64,000 nt of DNA, from NCBI GenBank assembly GCA_050296515.1, contig JBNKRJ010000064.1, positions 3,984 through 67,983 on the forward strand, given 5' to 3'. The notes beneath the pieces are model-generated. The model did no database searches and was not told where the DNA came from. It saw nothing but the letters and a program-made list of their open reading frames with translations. Below are positions 42,901-50,504 of this stretch, one piece after another; position 1 is the stretch's first letter, and each line of letters begins with the position of its first letter. The position numbers and the translations under genes were made by a program. Source of the DNA: NBLH01 sp050296515. GTDB taxonomy: Bacteria; Bacteroidota; Bacteroidia; Bacteroidales; NBLH01.

Positions 42901-44478
42901 CCAATCCCCATTTTTAAGATTAAAACGCCACACCACACTTTTGGTGTTCAAATCAAGTCCTGCCAGGTTATGAGAAAGGTAACTATTGCCGGTTACATCA
43001 CTTAAATTGTGCTTTAAAGAATGCGTTCCGTTTATTGGCTCAAGGGTTGAATTGGCCCAGTCAGAAGTATTTTCCCAGCCAGCCAGGTCTCCGTCTTCAA
43101 AATCATCAAAAAGTTCACTGGTTGCTACTTTCGCAACAATGATTGCACTGTTGACTGAATTATTCGTCAATCCTGTTGTGGTTGCCAATAAACTGAAAGT
43201 TTCTTCAGTATCATATTGTATATCAGTCCAATTAGTAACTCCTGATGTTGCATTTTTAGAAAGCCCCAAAACAGCACTTAGGTTTCCTGAGCCAGAATTT
43301 AATGAAAGTGTTACTTGTGAACTAAAATCAGCATCAAGATTTCCATTAACATCTGTGGCTTCAATAATGGCTGAGAAATCATGATTGGTATAAATTGAGA
43401 CCGGTGTTGTTTGAAATCTTAGCTCAGATGCATCAACAGAGAGCAATATGGCTCCACTTGAAACAGTTCCTGTTCCAAATGAGCTGCCGGCCGTGCCTGT
43501 GATAATATTTCCATAATCCACTTCAAAGTCAAAAACATCGTTATCGTTTATCGAAGATAAATCGGTTTTTAAATAAACTTTTAGTTGATAGGTTTCGCTA
43601 CTTCCATCCCCCACAGAAATGATAGGTGAACCTGAAAAAGTAATACTTGTCGCAGACAATGTTCCTGAAATACCTTCTGCTGCAATATCGGGTCCGAAAA
43701 GTTTTGTCCCTTCAATGGCGGTTTGCCAGTCAGTAATTGTATTGTTAGTGCCCGGTGTGATAGAGAGTTGATTGATTAGGGTTGCCAAACCATCGCCTGA
43801 GCCAGCATCTGTTAATGTAAAATCCAGAACCTGATACGGATTTGAATTATCATTTTGAATTGAAGATATTGTAGATGGTTCTAATGCAAGGCCATTTGAT
43901 AGTTCAGAATCGTTGTCGTTTGAAGGAACATTTCCCTCAACAACAATATTGTCAAATATAGTCCCATCTCCAGCATTGGGGTTATTAATTCTTATAATAA
44001 TTTGTAAGGAATTTCCATTTATTCCAGATTGTGTTGCTGTTAAGACACCAAAATTTCCAATGTTCTCTCCATTTGTTTCAAAAATAGTTTCTGCTCCACC
44101 ATCAATAGAATAGTAGACTTTAATGTATTTACTTGTACTTGTTGAACTTCCAACTTCTGAAACATCAACTGTGATACTTACATCAATGAATGATGAAATT
44201 GCAATTGCCTCTGATGTCCAGACTGCTTCTCCATCAATATCCTGGGCTTGCATTCTTCCACCACCAGTACTTACAGTTTTAATAAAATCGTCTACATCAG
44301 CTAATGTACAATTAGTTGCATTCAATGACCATTTGGTAATTCCAGTTAAATCACTTCCACCACCCCAATAGCCTTTTTCTGCTATATCAAAGGTTTCATC
44401 CCAGATTTGAGTTTGAGCGAAAGACTTAGAAAATAGGCTTATGCAAATGAGAATTGCGCAAAAAATATAATTTTTCAT
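39997..44478 (-). CDS. large secreted protein: lamin-tail domains, Ig-like repeats, C-terminal FlgD/CHU_C-like domain
   Basis: The protein has 1493 residues from the ATG at 44478 (KNYIFCAILICISLFSKSFA); the −7 box at 44494-44501 excludes the start at 44496. The N-terminal half has jelly-roll and Ig-like domains. From about residue 660 SbsA/Big_5-like Ig repeats alternate with two lamin-tail domains (LIINELMVDIGPSPAV; LIINELLFNPKPKGVDFVEI). The C-terminus (EPETFSPDNDGYEDVVFIRY, ARIGIYVIYFEVFNLQG) is a FlgD/CHU_C-type Ig domain of gliding-associated exported proteins. It is probably cell-surface or extracellular, exported by type IX secretion. Ligand or substrate is unknown. Confidence 0.85.
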   Translation of the reverse strand: MKNYIFCAILICISLFSKSFAQTQIWDETFDIAEKGYWGGGSDLTGITKWSLNATNCTLADVDDFIKTVSTGGGRMQAQDIDGEAVWTSEAIAISSFIDVSITVDVSEVGSSTSTSKYIKVYYSIDGGAETIFETNGENIGNFGVLTATQSGINGNSLQIIIRINNPNAGDGTIFDNIVVEGNVPSNDNDSELSNGLALEPSTISSIQNDNSNPYQVLDFTLTDAGSGDGLATLINQLSITPGTNNTITDWQTAIEGTKLFGPDIAAEGISGTLSATSITFSGSPIISVGDGSSETYQLKVYLKTDLSSINDNDVFDFEVDYGNIITGTAGSSFGTGTVSSGAILLSVDASELRFQTTPVSIYTNHDFSAIIEATDVNGNLDADFSSQVTLSLNSGSGNLSAVLGLSKNATSGVTNWTDIQYDTEETFSLLATTTGLTNNSVNSAIIVAKVATSELFDDFEDGDLAGWENTSDWANSTLEPINGTHSLKHNLSDVTGNSYLSHNLAGLDLNTKSVVWRFNLKNGDWDPSGTNKFWFYLLANESDLTSSTIDGYAVGVDLSGTDDLLTLWKVTDGAAEQALIVSDFDWNNSELIGIEVIRSMSGEWSLSYYNNSNFENAQIAGSATNADYTFTDYCGLVFSFGTASRAGFLWMDDLSISLDNNPPQVSSVTAIDANTLQIQFSEKVNQIIAENINNYSIDGFEAPNSAVLSVDGTMLTLIYSSDFAANQTYSITISNMEDISGNLMSESSYDFKYIPFVIENLYVLSQTELMLEFTHPLEQTSAETLTNYLVDNSIGNPLSATLVKDSMVQLTFSSFSKGVDYLLNIANVKNENGKSIDATNISFSYYPGGIFDLIINELMVDIGPSPAVLPAAKYIELFNRSQTDLDLSGWRLQVGDNALRDFENNILKANEYLIICAPGNKESFQTFGNTMGILSESQLTGSGTSIVLYNKENQLVEYVNYSDNWYNADSKKEGGWSLERIDAENFCGAANNWRASEDYKGGTPGKENSVIKDNTDNIPFELLQVKVLSSNKLAVTFSKNITESTALNTANYQLDEGANPILFAQFSDTSRTTIILQFQDNFTDAQEQEIHIAGLMDFCENAINATRGKFTYYLISAREAFADSEKFIRLIFSEEVEINSAQTVANYQVSDGIGSPIAAYKHSERTNEVFLEFPVEFLNGNGYTLSVENVTDLNGNAIKPIELSFTYFVPSSNDLIINELLFNPKPKGVDFVEIYNKAILPVDLSKISLARRSDEGEIESKKQLSEFNKMLSPGVFLAISTDTVKTKRDYPAASYDQFLQIPILPSYNDDEGTVVLLYGDTIIDEFSYTEKMHFALITDNEGVSLERIDPLKRTGDQDNWHSAASTVGFATPGNQNSQFRQLADGIDEKVKIEPETFSPDNDGYEDVVFIRYKFNEPGYVANVSIYDAKGRLVKRIANTKLLATEGEFSWDGLHENQTKARIGIYVIYFEVFNLQGVVKKTKKTCVLAGKLN

Positions 44479-44493
44479 TTCATGGATTTTCCC

Positions 44494-44501
44494 CAAATAT
44501 A
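44494..44501 (-). promoter_or_regulatory. −7 box for the large secreted protein gene
   Basis: TATATTTG on the minus strand, 16 bp before the ATG at 44478. It decides in favour of that start. Confidence 0.45.
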
Positions 44502-44792
44502 AAAAAACTTATAGACTTTGATTCTTTTACTGAAATATATAAAATATTGAAGTTCAATGATTAAGACTTTTTAGATTGCAGTAGTTCTAAAATAGTATTC
44601 AGATTTTTTATTGAATGACTTTTGTAAATTCACGCATGAAAAATAAAAGTGTTTATTATGCCCTTCAATTTTTCTGAGATTATTTTTTAAGCTAAATTAG
44701 CTTTGATAATCAAAAAAAAACTTTTTTCTTTGCAACGTATATAAAGATGCTATTATCTGAAATAAATAAAGTTTAATTAAAATCCTAAAATC

Positions 44793-45173
44793 ATGAAAAT
44801 TAACAGGTATCAAGACATTTCCGAAATAGACAAGGAAGCAAAAAAAGATTACATCGACAGGCACTCAGCCTTTGTTCATTGTGAAGCAAACGCTAAAAAA
44901 GGTGAAAAATTTAAGGTGAAAGTAAAAGTTGGTGATGAGTACATGCATCCAGATGATTTCGATCATTACATTGCCTGGGTACAACTTTGGAACGGAGAAA
45001 CTCAGTTAGCGGAAACAAGAATGAACGCAGGAGCTCTTGGAAGCGCTCCAAGTCAGTTAGAAGTTGACTTTTATGTGGTTCCAACAAGAAAAATGAAATT
45101 AACAGCTCATGCTTATTGTACAAAGCACGGCTTATGGCAAAGTGACGAAGTAGTTGTTGAAGTTGAAGAATAA
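44793..45173 (+). CDS. superoxide reductase (neelaredoxin/class II desulfoferrodoxin)
   Basis: The protein has 126 residues. It is a single SOR iron-centre domain without the N-terminal desulforedoxin Cys4 module, so class II. Iron ligands are expected in DRHSAFVHCEA, MHPDDFDHYIAWVQLW and the Cys-His pair of AYCTKHGLWQSDEVVVEV. It reduces superoxide to peroxide without making oxygen, which suits an anaerobe or microaerophile and complements AhpCF, which would remove the peroxide. It is monocistronic and ends in a strong terminator that abuts MITE B3. Confidence 0.9.
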   Translation: MKINRYQDISEIDKEAKKDYIDRHSAFVHCEANAKKGEKFKVKVKVGDEYMHPDDFDHYIAWVQLWNGETQLAETRMNAGALGSAPSQLEVDFYVVPTRKMKLTAHAYCTKHGLWQSDEVVVEVEE

Positions 45174-45201
45174 ACCGACTATATAATTTCAGCATATTGG
45201 A

Positions 45202-45235
45202 AATGCCTCGCTATTTGCGGGGCATTTTGTTTTTA
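45202..45235 (+). terminator. rho-independent terminator of the superoxide reductase gene
   Basis: AATGCCTCGC / GCGGGGCATT is a 10-bp stem with one G-T wobble and loop TATTT, followed by TTGTTTTT. It starts 28 bp after the stop codon. Confidence 0.85.
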
Positions 45236-45358
45236 TACCAAACCGCTGTATGTATTTTGTTTACTTTGCAAGATCTCAAACCAAAACTGCCAGACGATCG
45301 GCATATCCAAAGCCATTATAAAATTCCGTTTTACAATATTCCATACTGTCTTGGTATA
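45234..45358 (+). repeat. repeat B (MITE-like), copy B3
   Basis: 125 bp bounded by perfect 8-bp terminal inverted repeats TATACCAA (45234-45241) and TTGGTATA (45351-45358). It is an inverted copy of B2 at 9768-9894. Its left end touches the T-tract of the superoxide reductase terminator. It has no coding capacity. Confidence 0.9.
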
Positions 45359-45455
45359 GAATGATAATAAATATAGATGTATCACTTTTTCTTTTATATT
45401 TTTGTAGCCAAATATTTGAAGTTGATAAATTTTAGGCTTTAAATAAAGGCATTAA

Positions 45456-45492
45456 CAATCTATCATCTCACTACTCAAATCTCATATCTAAA
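45456..45492 (+). repeat. heptad array H10
   Basis: TCT, TCT, ACT, TCT, TCT fall at 45459, 45466, 45473, 45480 and 45487, exactly 7 bases apart. It ends directly before the ATG of the radical SAM gene at 45495. Confidence 0.6.
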
Positions 45493-45494
45493 AA

Positions 45495-46274
45495 ATGGCA
45501 ACTTTTCTTTTTGATGAAATAATTTTTGGCCCGGTAAAAAGTAGAAGACTTGGTATTTCTCTTGGTATCAACTTATTACCAATTGATTCAAAACTGTGTA
45601 ATTTCAATTGCATTTATTGTGAATGTGGATGGACCCCTGGTAAAAAAGAAATGAAAGTATCCTATCATCCAAGGCAGATAGTTGCTGAAAAGCTGGAGGA
45701 AACCTTGCAGGATATGATCAAAAATGAAATGCCTTTGGATGTAATCACTTATGCCGGAAATGGTGAACCAACCATGCATCCTGATTTTGAGGAAATTATT
45801 GACGACACCATACGCCTGAGGGATATTTATTTCCCAAAAGCAAGAATTGCTGTTTTGTCAAATGCTACTTTGCTTCATAAAGAAAGTGTGGTGCGTGCAC
45901 TTAAAAGAATCAAGGATAATATTCTAAAATTGGATTCTGTTTTTAGCGAAACCATTGAATTATTTAACATGCCTTTGGGCAAGTTTAGAATCGAAAAGGT
46001 AATTGACCAACTAAAAAGTTTTAATGGCAATTTAATTATACAAACGATGTTTGTAAGAGGTACTTACAATGGGAAAACTGTTGATAATACCACTGAAAAA
46101 GAACTTTCGGCCTGGATAAATGCATTGCACGAAATAAAACCCCAGCTGGTAATGATATACACAATTGCCCGCGACACCCCATCTCCGGATTTAATAAAAG
46201 TACCCATTGAAGATTTAAACAAAATTAAAGAAAGGCTTGAAAAAGAAGGGTTTAAAGTACAGGTTTCAGGTTAA
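45495..46274 (+). CDS. radical SAM protein
   Basis: The protein has 259 residues. The iron-sulfur/SAM motif is CNFNCIYCECGW (CxxxCxxC, near residues 35-42), preceded by SRRLGISLGINLLP, and is followed by the glycine-rich TYAGNGEPTMHPDFEEII. The family is the short B12-less group annotated only as radical SAM; the opening IIFGPVKSRRLGISLGINL is characteristic of it. The reaction is unknown. The ATG directly follows a heptad array, and no other gene is close enough for an operon. Confidence 0.85.
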   Translation: MATFLFDEIIFGPVKSRRLGISLGINLLPIDSKLCNFNCIYCECGWTPGKKEMKVSYHPRQIVAEKLEETLQDMIKNEMPLDVITYAGNGEPTMHPDFEEIIDDTIRLRDIYFPKARIAVLSNATLLHKESVVRALKRIKDNILKLDSVFSETIELFNMPLGKFRIEKVIDQLKSFNGNLIIQTMFVRGTYNGKTVDNTTEKELSAWINALHEIKPQLVMIYTIARDTPSPDLIKVPIEDLNKIKERLEKEGFKVQVSG

Positions 46275-46322
46275 GGATTTTCGATTATGCGCTTGTTTCC
46301 CTGCATCTTGGGCAAGTGGCAG

Positions 46323-46368
46323 AAAATCAATTTGTTTACCCCTACACTAATAGGAGCAAATTGATTTT
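46323..46368. repeat. perfect 12-bp inverted repeat
   Basis: AAAATCAATTTG (46323-46334) and CAAATTGATTTT (46357-46368) pair with a 22-nt loop. The overlapping GTTTACC (46334-46340) can instead pair with GGTAAAC (46386-46392). The right arm and following bases resemble 2971-3000. Confidence 0.6.
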
Positions 46369-46681
46369 ACTCGCAAGCTCGTGGAGGTAAACACCACTAC
46401 AGGGCGATATCATCGCATGATATTAATAACTAAGCCTTTATTATAAGCCTGGTTCATCACTTTTATTTATCCTTTACTTTATTTGTTTGCTTTAACATAT
46501 AGCCTGCCAGGTTCTTTTCTCTTTGTCTCATTGCTGTATGGTATTATTCATTCACTAAGCTCTTCTGTCTTTGCTAATTACCACACGAAAGGATTCGTTC
46601 GGTAGCCAAGGCTCCATAACTATGCTTTGACTACCTGGAGTTACCTTTTACAATATCAAACATATATATCAAAAAAATTGA

Positions 46682-46791
46682 CTAGTGTTAAGTCAAATTT
46701 GATATTTCTGGTAATTAGCCAGGTGACAACACCTGGCTGGTGCACTTGTCAGGTGTTGTCACCTGACAAATTAGCCTTGACTTGACACTAG
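46682..46791 (-). repeat. MITE family C, copy C2
   Basis: 110 bp, an inverted copy of C1 with ends CTAGTGTTAAGTCAA and CTTGACTTGACACTAG. Its two palindromes have perfect 8-bp arms: GCCAGGTGACAACACCTGGC (46718) and GTCAGGTGTTGTCACCTGAC (46748). Confidence 0.9.
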
Positions 46792-46943
46792 TGTTATGTC
46801 AAACGTCAGATTTCTGGTAAAGTCATTAGTCATTAGTTACTGGTTATTAATGATAAATGACTAGTAAACAGTGACTAGAGATTATTGAAAATATGCTGTA
46901 TATTAAAATAATACCTAAAATATCATACTTGACATGACACTAG
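46788..46943 (+). repeat. MITE family C, variant C3 with heptad core
   Basis: 156 bp sharing its left CTAG with C2. The left 33 bp (CTAGTGTTATGTCAAACG, then ATTTCTGGTAA) and right 27 bp (AATATCATACTTGACATG, then ACACTAG) match family C. The centre is different: a heptad array at 46820-46886 (AGTCATT, AGTCATT, AGTTACT, GGTTATT, AATGATA, AATGACT, AGTAAAC, AGTGACT). Confidence 0.75.
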
Positions 46944-46957
46944 TCACAATTTAGTAT
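46929..46957 (+). promoter_or_regulatory. possible gldM promoter with −35 half inside MITE C3
   Basis: TTGACA (46929-46934) in the MITE terminal repeat, 17 bases, then TAGTAT (46952-46957) in unique DNA. The spacing is perfect for a classical sigma-70 site, but the −7 box is a poor match to the Bacteroidota form, so this is tentative. Confidence 0.35.
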
Positions 46958-46993
46958 TAATCTAACAATTTTCTCATTAAATTATAGAATATC

Positions 46994-48559
46994 ATGGCAC
47001 ACGGAAAAGAAACACCCCGGCAGAAGATGATTGGTATGATGTACCTGGTTCTTACAGCCCTGTTGGCACTAAATGTTGCAGCTGAAGTATTAAATGCTTT
47101 TAGTCTAATTGACAACAGTTTAAGAAAATCAACAAATAACATAGTAAACAAAAATAAGGATATGTATTCCGATTTTGCTATAGCAATGGAGGAAAATCCA
47201 ATTAAAACGAAACCTTGGAAAGAAAAGGCTGATAAGGTTAAAATACAAGCAGATGCACTAGTTGAGTATATTCAATCGCTAAAAGTAAAAATTGTACAAA
47301 CGGCAGAAGGTGAGCAGGGTGATCCAAATCACATTACAAAACAGGATGATATCAATGTTCCCGGACAAATTATGCTTGCTGAAAAAGAAAACGGAAAGCC
47401 AAGAGCAATTATTTTAAAGGAAAAAATAGATTGGTACAGAGAATTTCTTATTGGAATGGTTGAAGATCCAGTTAATAATGATGGTATTATTGATGGCTTT
47501 AGAAGTAATCTTAGTACTAATGATGTGATTGGCCAGGAAGGTTTACCTGTATCTTGGGCATTTGCTCATTTTGAGCAAATTCCATTGGCTGGTGTTATAG
47601 CTTTAATGTCAAAAATGCAATCAGATGTAAGGAATGCAGAATCAGATATGTTAACCTATTTATATTCCGGGATTAGTGGGCGTGAAATTGGATTTAATAA
47701 AATTGAAGCCATTGTTACAGCTCCTTCAAATTATGTTTTAATGAACGAACCCTTTAAGGCAGAAGTTTTTATTGCTGCTTCTGACTCAACAATAGCTCCT
47801 GTTATAAAACTGAATGGAGGGTCTACTTTGCCAGTTGAAAATGGGAAAGGCATATATACAGGAAGCACAAGTACACCAGGTATTAAATCTTTTGGAGGCG
47901 TAATTGAATTGAAAAATTCTAAAACAAAAGAAGTTATGACCTTTCCTTTCAATAGTGAGTATACCGTTGGAAAAGCAAATTTAGTGGTCGCGCCTACAAG
48001 AATGAATGTTTTCTATATTGGAGTAGACAATCCTGTTGAGTTATCTATACCTGGTGTTGATCCAAACAAGGTGACTCCATATTTAACAGGGACAGGGGAA
48101 ATTGTGAAAAAAGGCAATGGATATGTTGTTAGAGTAGGAGGAAGACAAGGTAATATAGTTCGAGTTGGTGCTAATGTTAAACTTAATGGCCAAAATAGAA
48201 ATATGGGTTCTAAAGAATTTCGTGTAAAAAAAGTTCCTAATCCTGTTGCTAAAATTGGTGGGAAAAGAGGTGGTAAAGTCTCTAAAAATTGGCTTCTTGC
48301 GCAAAATGGTGTGCAAGCTATTCTAGAAAATTTTGATTTCGATCTAGGATTTAAGGTTGTAAGTTTTAATGTTTCATTTCAATCAACAGATGGGTATGTG
48401 CAAGAGGAAAAATCAAGCAGTGCAAGATTTACTGAAGCACAAAAAAGACTACTTAAAAGTGTAAAATCTAAAGGCAAAGTTTATATTGAAGATATAAGGG
48501 CAAGCGGATCGGATGGAACTGTAAGAGATTTGGGTTCATTATCTTTTAAAATAAGATAG
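46994..48559 (+). CDS. gldM: gliding motility / type IX secretion protein GldM
   Basis: The protein has 521 residues, full length for GldM. The N-terminus HGKETPRQKMIGMMYLVLTA leads straight into the single membrane helix (MYLVLTALLALNVAAEVLNAF). The periplasmic part follows the GldM domain order, with VVAPTRMNVFYIGVDNPVEL in the third domain and ENFDFDLGFKVVSFNVSFQ near the end. GldM with GldL forms the proton-driven motor of type IX secretion and gliding. Here gldL and gldN are not next to it: MITEs lie upstream and an IS1380 remnant downstream. It may be a paralogue or a displaced gene. Confidence 0.93.
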   Translation: MAHGKETPRQKMIGMMYLVLTALLALNVAAEVLNAFSLIDNSLRKSTNNIVNKNKDMYSDFAIAMEENPIKTKPWKEKADKVKIQADALVEYIQSLKVKIVQTAEGEQGDPNHITKQDDINVPGQIMLAEKENGKPRAIILKEKIDWYREFLIGMVEDPVNNDGIIDGFRSNLSTNDVIGQEGLPVSWAFAHFEQIPLAGVIALMSKMQSDVRNAESDMLTYLYSGISGREIGFNKIEAIVTAPSNYVLMNEPFKAEVFIAASDSTIAPVIKLNGGSTLPVENGKGIYTGSTSTPGIKSFGGVIELKNSKTKEVMTFPFNSEYTVGKANLVVAPTRMNVFYIGVDNPVELSIPGVDPNKVTPYLTGTGEIVKKGNGYVVRVGGRQGNIVRVGANVKLNGQNRNMGSKEFRVKKVPNPVAKIGGKRGGKVSKNWLLAQNGVQAILENFDFDLGFKVVSFNVSFQSTDGYVQEEKSSSARFTEAQKRLLKSVKSKGKVYIEDIRASGSDGTVRDLGSLSFKIR

Positions 48560-48619
48560 CAAATCTATTGTTGATGCTAATGCTATTGTAAAACCTTATC
48601 GGTATTAAGTGTAATTGAT

Positions 48620-48940
48620 TTAAGTCCAGGCACTTGTAGTCAGAGAGAGCCTTTTTAACAAAAAGCTTTCTAGCAACCTGCTATCGGCTTGCCCAAGTTT
48701 TTTCAATGTCCCTGGTAAAGTAGCAGTATCAATTTTGCTGCTTAGGTTAAAATGTGCCTTGACCAGCGGATCAGACGTAAAGTTGGATATACGGAAAAGC
48801 CTGTTTACCCCTGACAATGATGAGTAAATAATACCAACAAGTACCTGTAATGTACTAAACTTTGTTGCATTGTACCATGCTGTTGGGAACAAAGAACGCA
48901 AACCGGGTATAATATTTTTTCCGGTTGATCTATTTTTCAA
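48620..48940 (-). pseudogene. IS1380-like transposase, N-terminal remnant
   Basis: The 106-codon frame resembles the N-terminal part of IS1380-group DDE transposases: LQVLVGIIYSSLSGVNRLFR, ISNFTSDPLVKAHFNLSSKI, then ATLPGTLKKLGQADSRLLES. The catalytic part is missing after about residue 100. There is no ATG start: the frame begins at a TTG just after a TAA. It lies between gldM and repeat A copy 3, whose AAACAAGTGAAA end points towards it. Confidence 0.65.
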
Positions 48941-49030
48941 TTACATTCAAACCTGAATATTTTGTTGTGTTGTTGCTTGTAAATGAGTGTTTTAACGTCT
49001 TAATTTGATTCTTACGTTTTTTCTTGTTAT

Positions 49031-49273
49031 TTTTCACTTGTTTAAATTTTTAGGTAAGTAATTGATATTTATTCACTTTTCTTAAACTATTTATATGAAG
49101 TTCATGAGCTTCGCAAGGTTAAACATATTCTTTTGTAGAGCAATTATTCGCTTCGCTCATGAGATCACTTCGTTAAGTTAAGTTTCTTTATAAACCCCGA
49201 AGGGCTCAGCGTAAGCTAATCCCCCTGCGCCTCCGCTAAAGCTTCAGCGGCACGCGGAATGAGGGTTTCATCT
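49031..49273 (+). repeat. dispersed repeat A, copy 3
   Basis: About 243 bp, near-identical in layout to copy 2 (22973-23215), from TTTTCACTTGTTTAAAT to GCACGCGGAATGAGGG. It lacks a few bases in the CTTGCTTCGCAAGG hairpin (GAGCTTCGCAAGG here). It lies between the IS1380 remnant and the serine hydrolase gene. Confidence 0.92.
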
Positions 49274-49378
49274 GAAAAGTGATGTTTTTATACTTTGCTT
49301 TTTTTTCTTAACAAACTAAAAATAAGTATTTTATATCACTTTTCTCCTTCTTTATTTATTTTTTCAGGTAACATTACT

Positions 49379-50416
49379 ATGAAATTGCTGGTTTTGAAAT
49401 TTTTTACGCTTACAAGCGTTTTGGCATTAATTGCTTATACTAATAGTCCTGATTTGGATAAGACTCACATTTTAGCTCGAAAAATCGATTCTGTTTTAAA
49501 CACAAATAACAATCAATTTAACGGGGTAATTTTAGTAACTAAAAATGGCAAAGTACAATATGAAAAAGCCATTGGTTATGCCAATCTTGAATCTAAGAAA
49601 CCTCTTGAGCTAAACAGCCAATTTGTAATTGGATCAATCAGCAAGCAGATAGCAGCGGTTTTGATAATGCAAGAATATGAAAAAGGAACTATCGGGCTTA
49701 ATGACACTATTTCAAAATACCTTTCTAACATTAAAATGCCCTGGATTGATTCTATTACTGTTCACCATTTACTAACGCACACTCACGGCATTGAAGAACT
49801 TGGTAAACATTTAAAGTTTAAGCCGGGCAGTCAGTTCTCATACTCACAGCTTGGTTATCAATTGCTTGCAGAAATTCTTGAAAAGGTAAAAGGACAGTCT
49901 TTTGTTGAAATTTCAACCGAATTGTTTGCTAAATGCGGAATGACCAATACCTTTCATCCTGAAAACAAAAAATATCAGAATTTGGTAAAAGGATATGTTG
50001 AAAAAAATGGTAAGTTGGAATACACATCTACAAGCCTAAATAATTACGTACCTGCTGGTTGCTTTATTTCTACAGCAGAGGACCTTGCCAAATGGAATAA
50101 GTTGCTTCATAGCGGTAAGTTGGTAAATGACAACACCTATCAATTAATGTCAACAAGGTATGCAACCAGGCAGCATCCAATTTATGATGCAGTAGAGTAT
50201 GGCTACGGCTTGCTTTTCCTTAAAGGTGAAAGCAAAACAAAGATTGGTGCATTTGGATATGCCGATGGTTTTGTGTCATCCAACTATTATTTTCCAAAAA
50301 CAAAAACAAGTGTGATTATTTTAGGAAATACTGCTAGAAACCTTGATGATTTTAAAAAGACGTTTTATTATCAGACGGTTATTACCGATTTAGTGAAAGA
50401 ATTACTTGATGACTAA
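49379..50416 (+). CDS. serine hydrolase, class C beta-lactamase fold
   Basis: The protein has 345 residues from the ATG at 49379 (KLLVLKFFTLTSVLALIAYT signal); the upstream start at 49295 adds a poor extension close to repeat A. The catalytic SxxK is in FVIGSISKQIAAVLIMQEYE, then LLTHTHGIEEL and the YxN-like tyrosine in FSYSQLGYQLLAEILEKV. The family includes D-aminopeptidases, esterases and penicillin-binding-like enzymes more often than true beta-lactamases; the substrate is unknown. It is exported or membrane-anchored. It stands alone between repeat A and prfB. Confidence 0.88.
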   Translation: MKLLVLKFFTLTSVLALIAYTNSPDLDKTHILARKIDSVLNTNNNQFNGVILVTKNGKVQYEKAIGYANLESKKPLELNSQFVIGSISKQIAAVLIMQEYEKGTIGLNDTISKYLSNIKMPWIDSITVHHLLTHTHGIEELGKHLKFKPGSQFSYSQLGYQLLAEILEKVKGQSFVEISTELFAKCGMTNTFHPENKKYQNLVKGYVEKNGKLEYTSTSLNNYVPAGCFISTAEDLAKWNKLLHSGKLVNDNTYQLMSTRYATRQHPIYDAVEYGYGLLFLKGESKTKIGAFGYADGFVSSNYYFPKTKTSVIILGNTARNLDDFKKTFYYQTVITDLVKELLDD

Positions 50417-50479
50417 TAAAATCATCAATTGAAGATATCTAAGTTTAACAAAAAATACTGAGAGAGGGAATTTTATTCC

Positions 50480-50487
50480 TATTTTTG
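50480..50487 (+). promoter_or_regulatory. −7 box for prfB
   Basis: TATTTTTG, a perfect TAnnTTTG, 17 bp before the prfB ATG at 50505. Confidence 0.5.
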
Positions 50488-50504
50488 CAGAAAACAAGAT
50501 ATTT

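Larger units (their letters stand above)
46275..46993. other. 719-bp gap with MITEs C2 and C3 and an inverted repeat
   Basis: It holds a perfect 12-bp inverted repeat (46323-46368), a stretch at about 46440-46660 that I could not assign, and the two abutting MITEs C2 and C3. No gene supported. Confidence 0.6.

Noticed and set aside
45174..45494. tRNA or small RNA gene between superoxide reductase and radical SAM genes
   Set aside because: No cloverleaf or TTCGANTCC-type arm; the structure is explained by the terminator, repeat B3 and a heptad array.
1411..49273. Repeat A copies as CRISPR units
   Set aside because: Three dispersed copies tens of kilobases apart, no regular spacers and no cas genes.
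49295..49378. N-terminal extension of the serine hydrolase from 49295
   Set aside because: The extension is hydrophobic but unrelated to the family and begins close to the end of repeat A; the ATG at 49379 gives a normal signal peptide.
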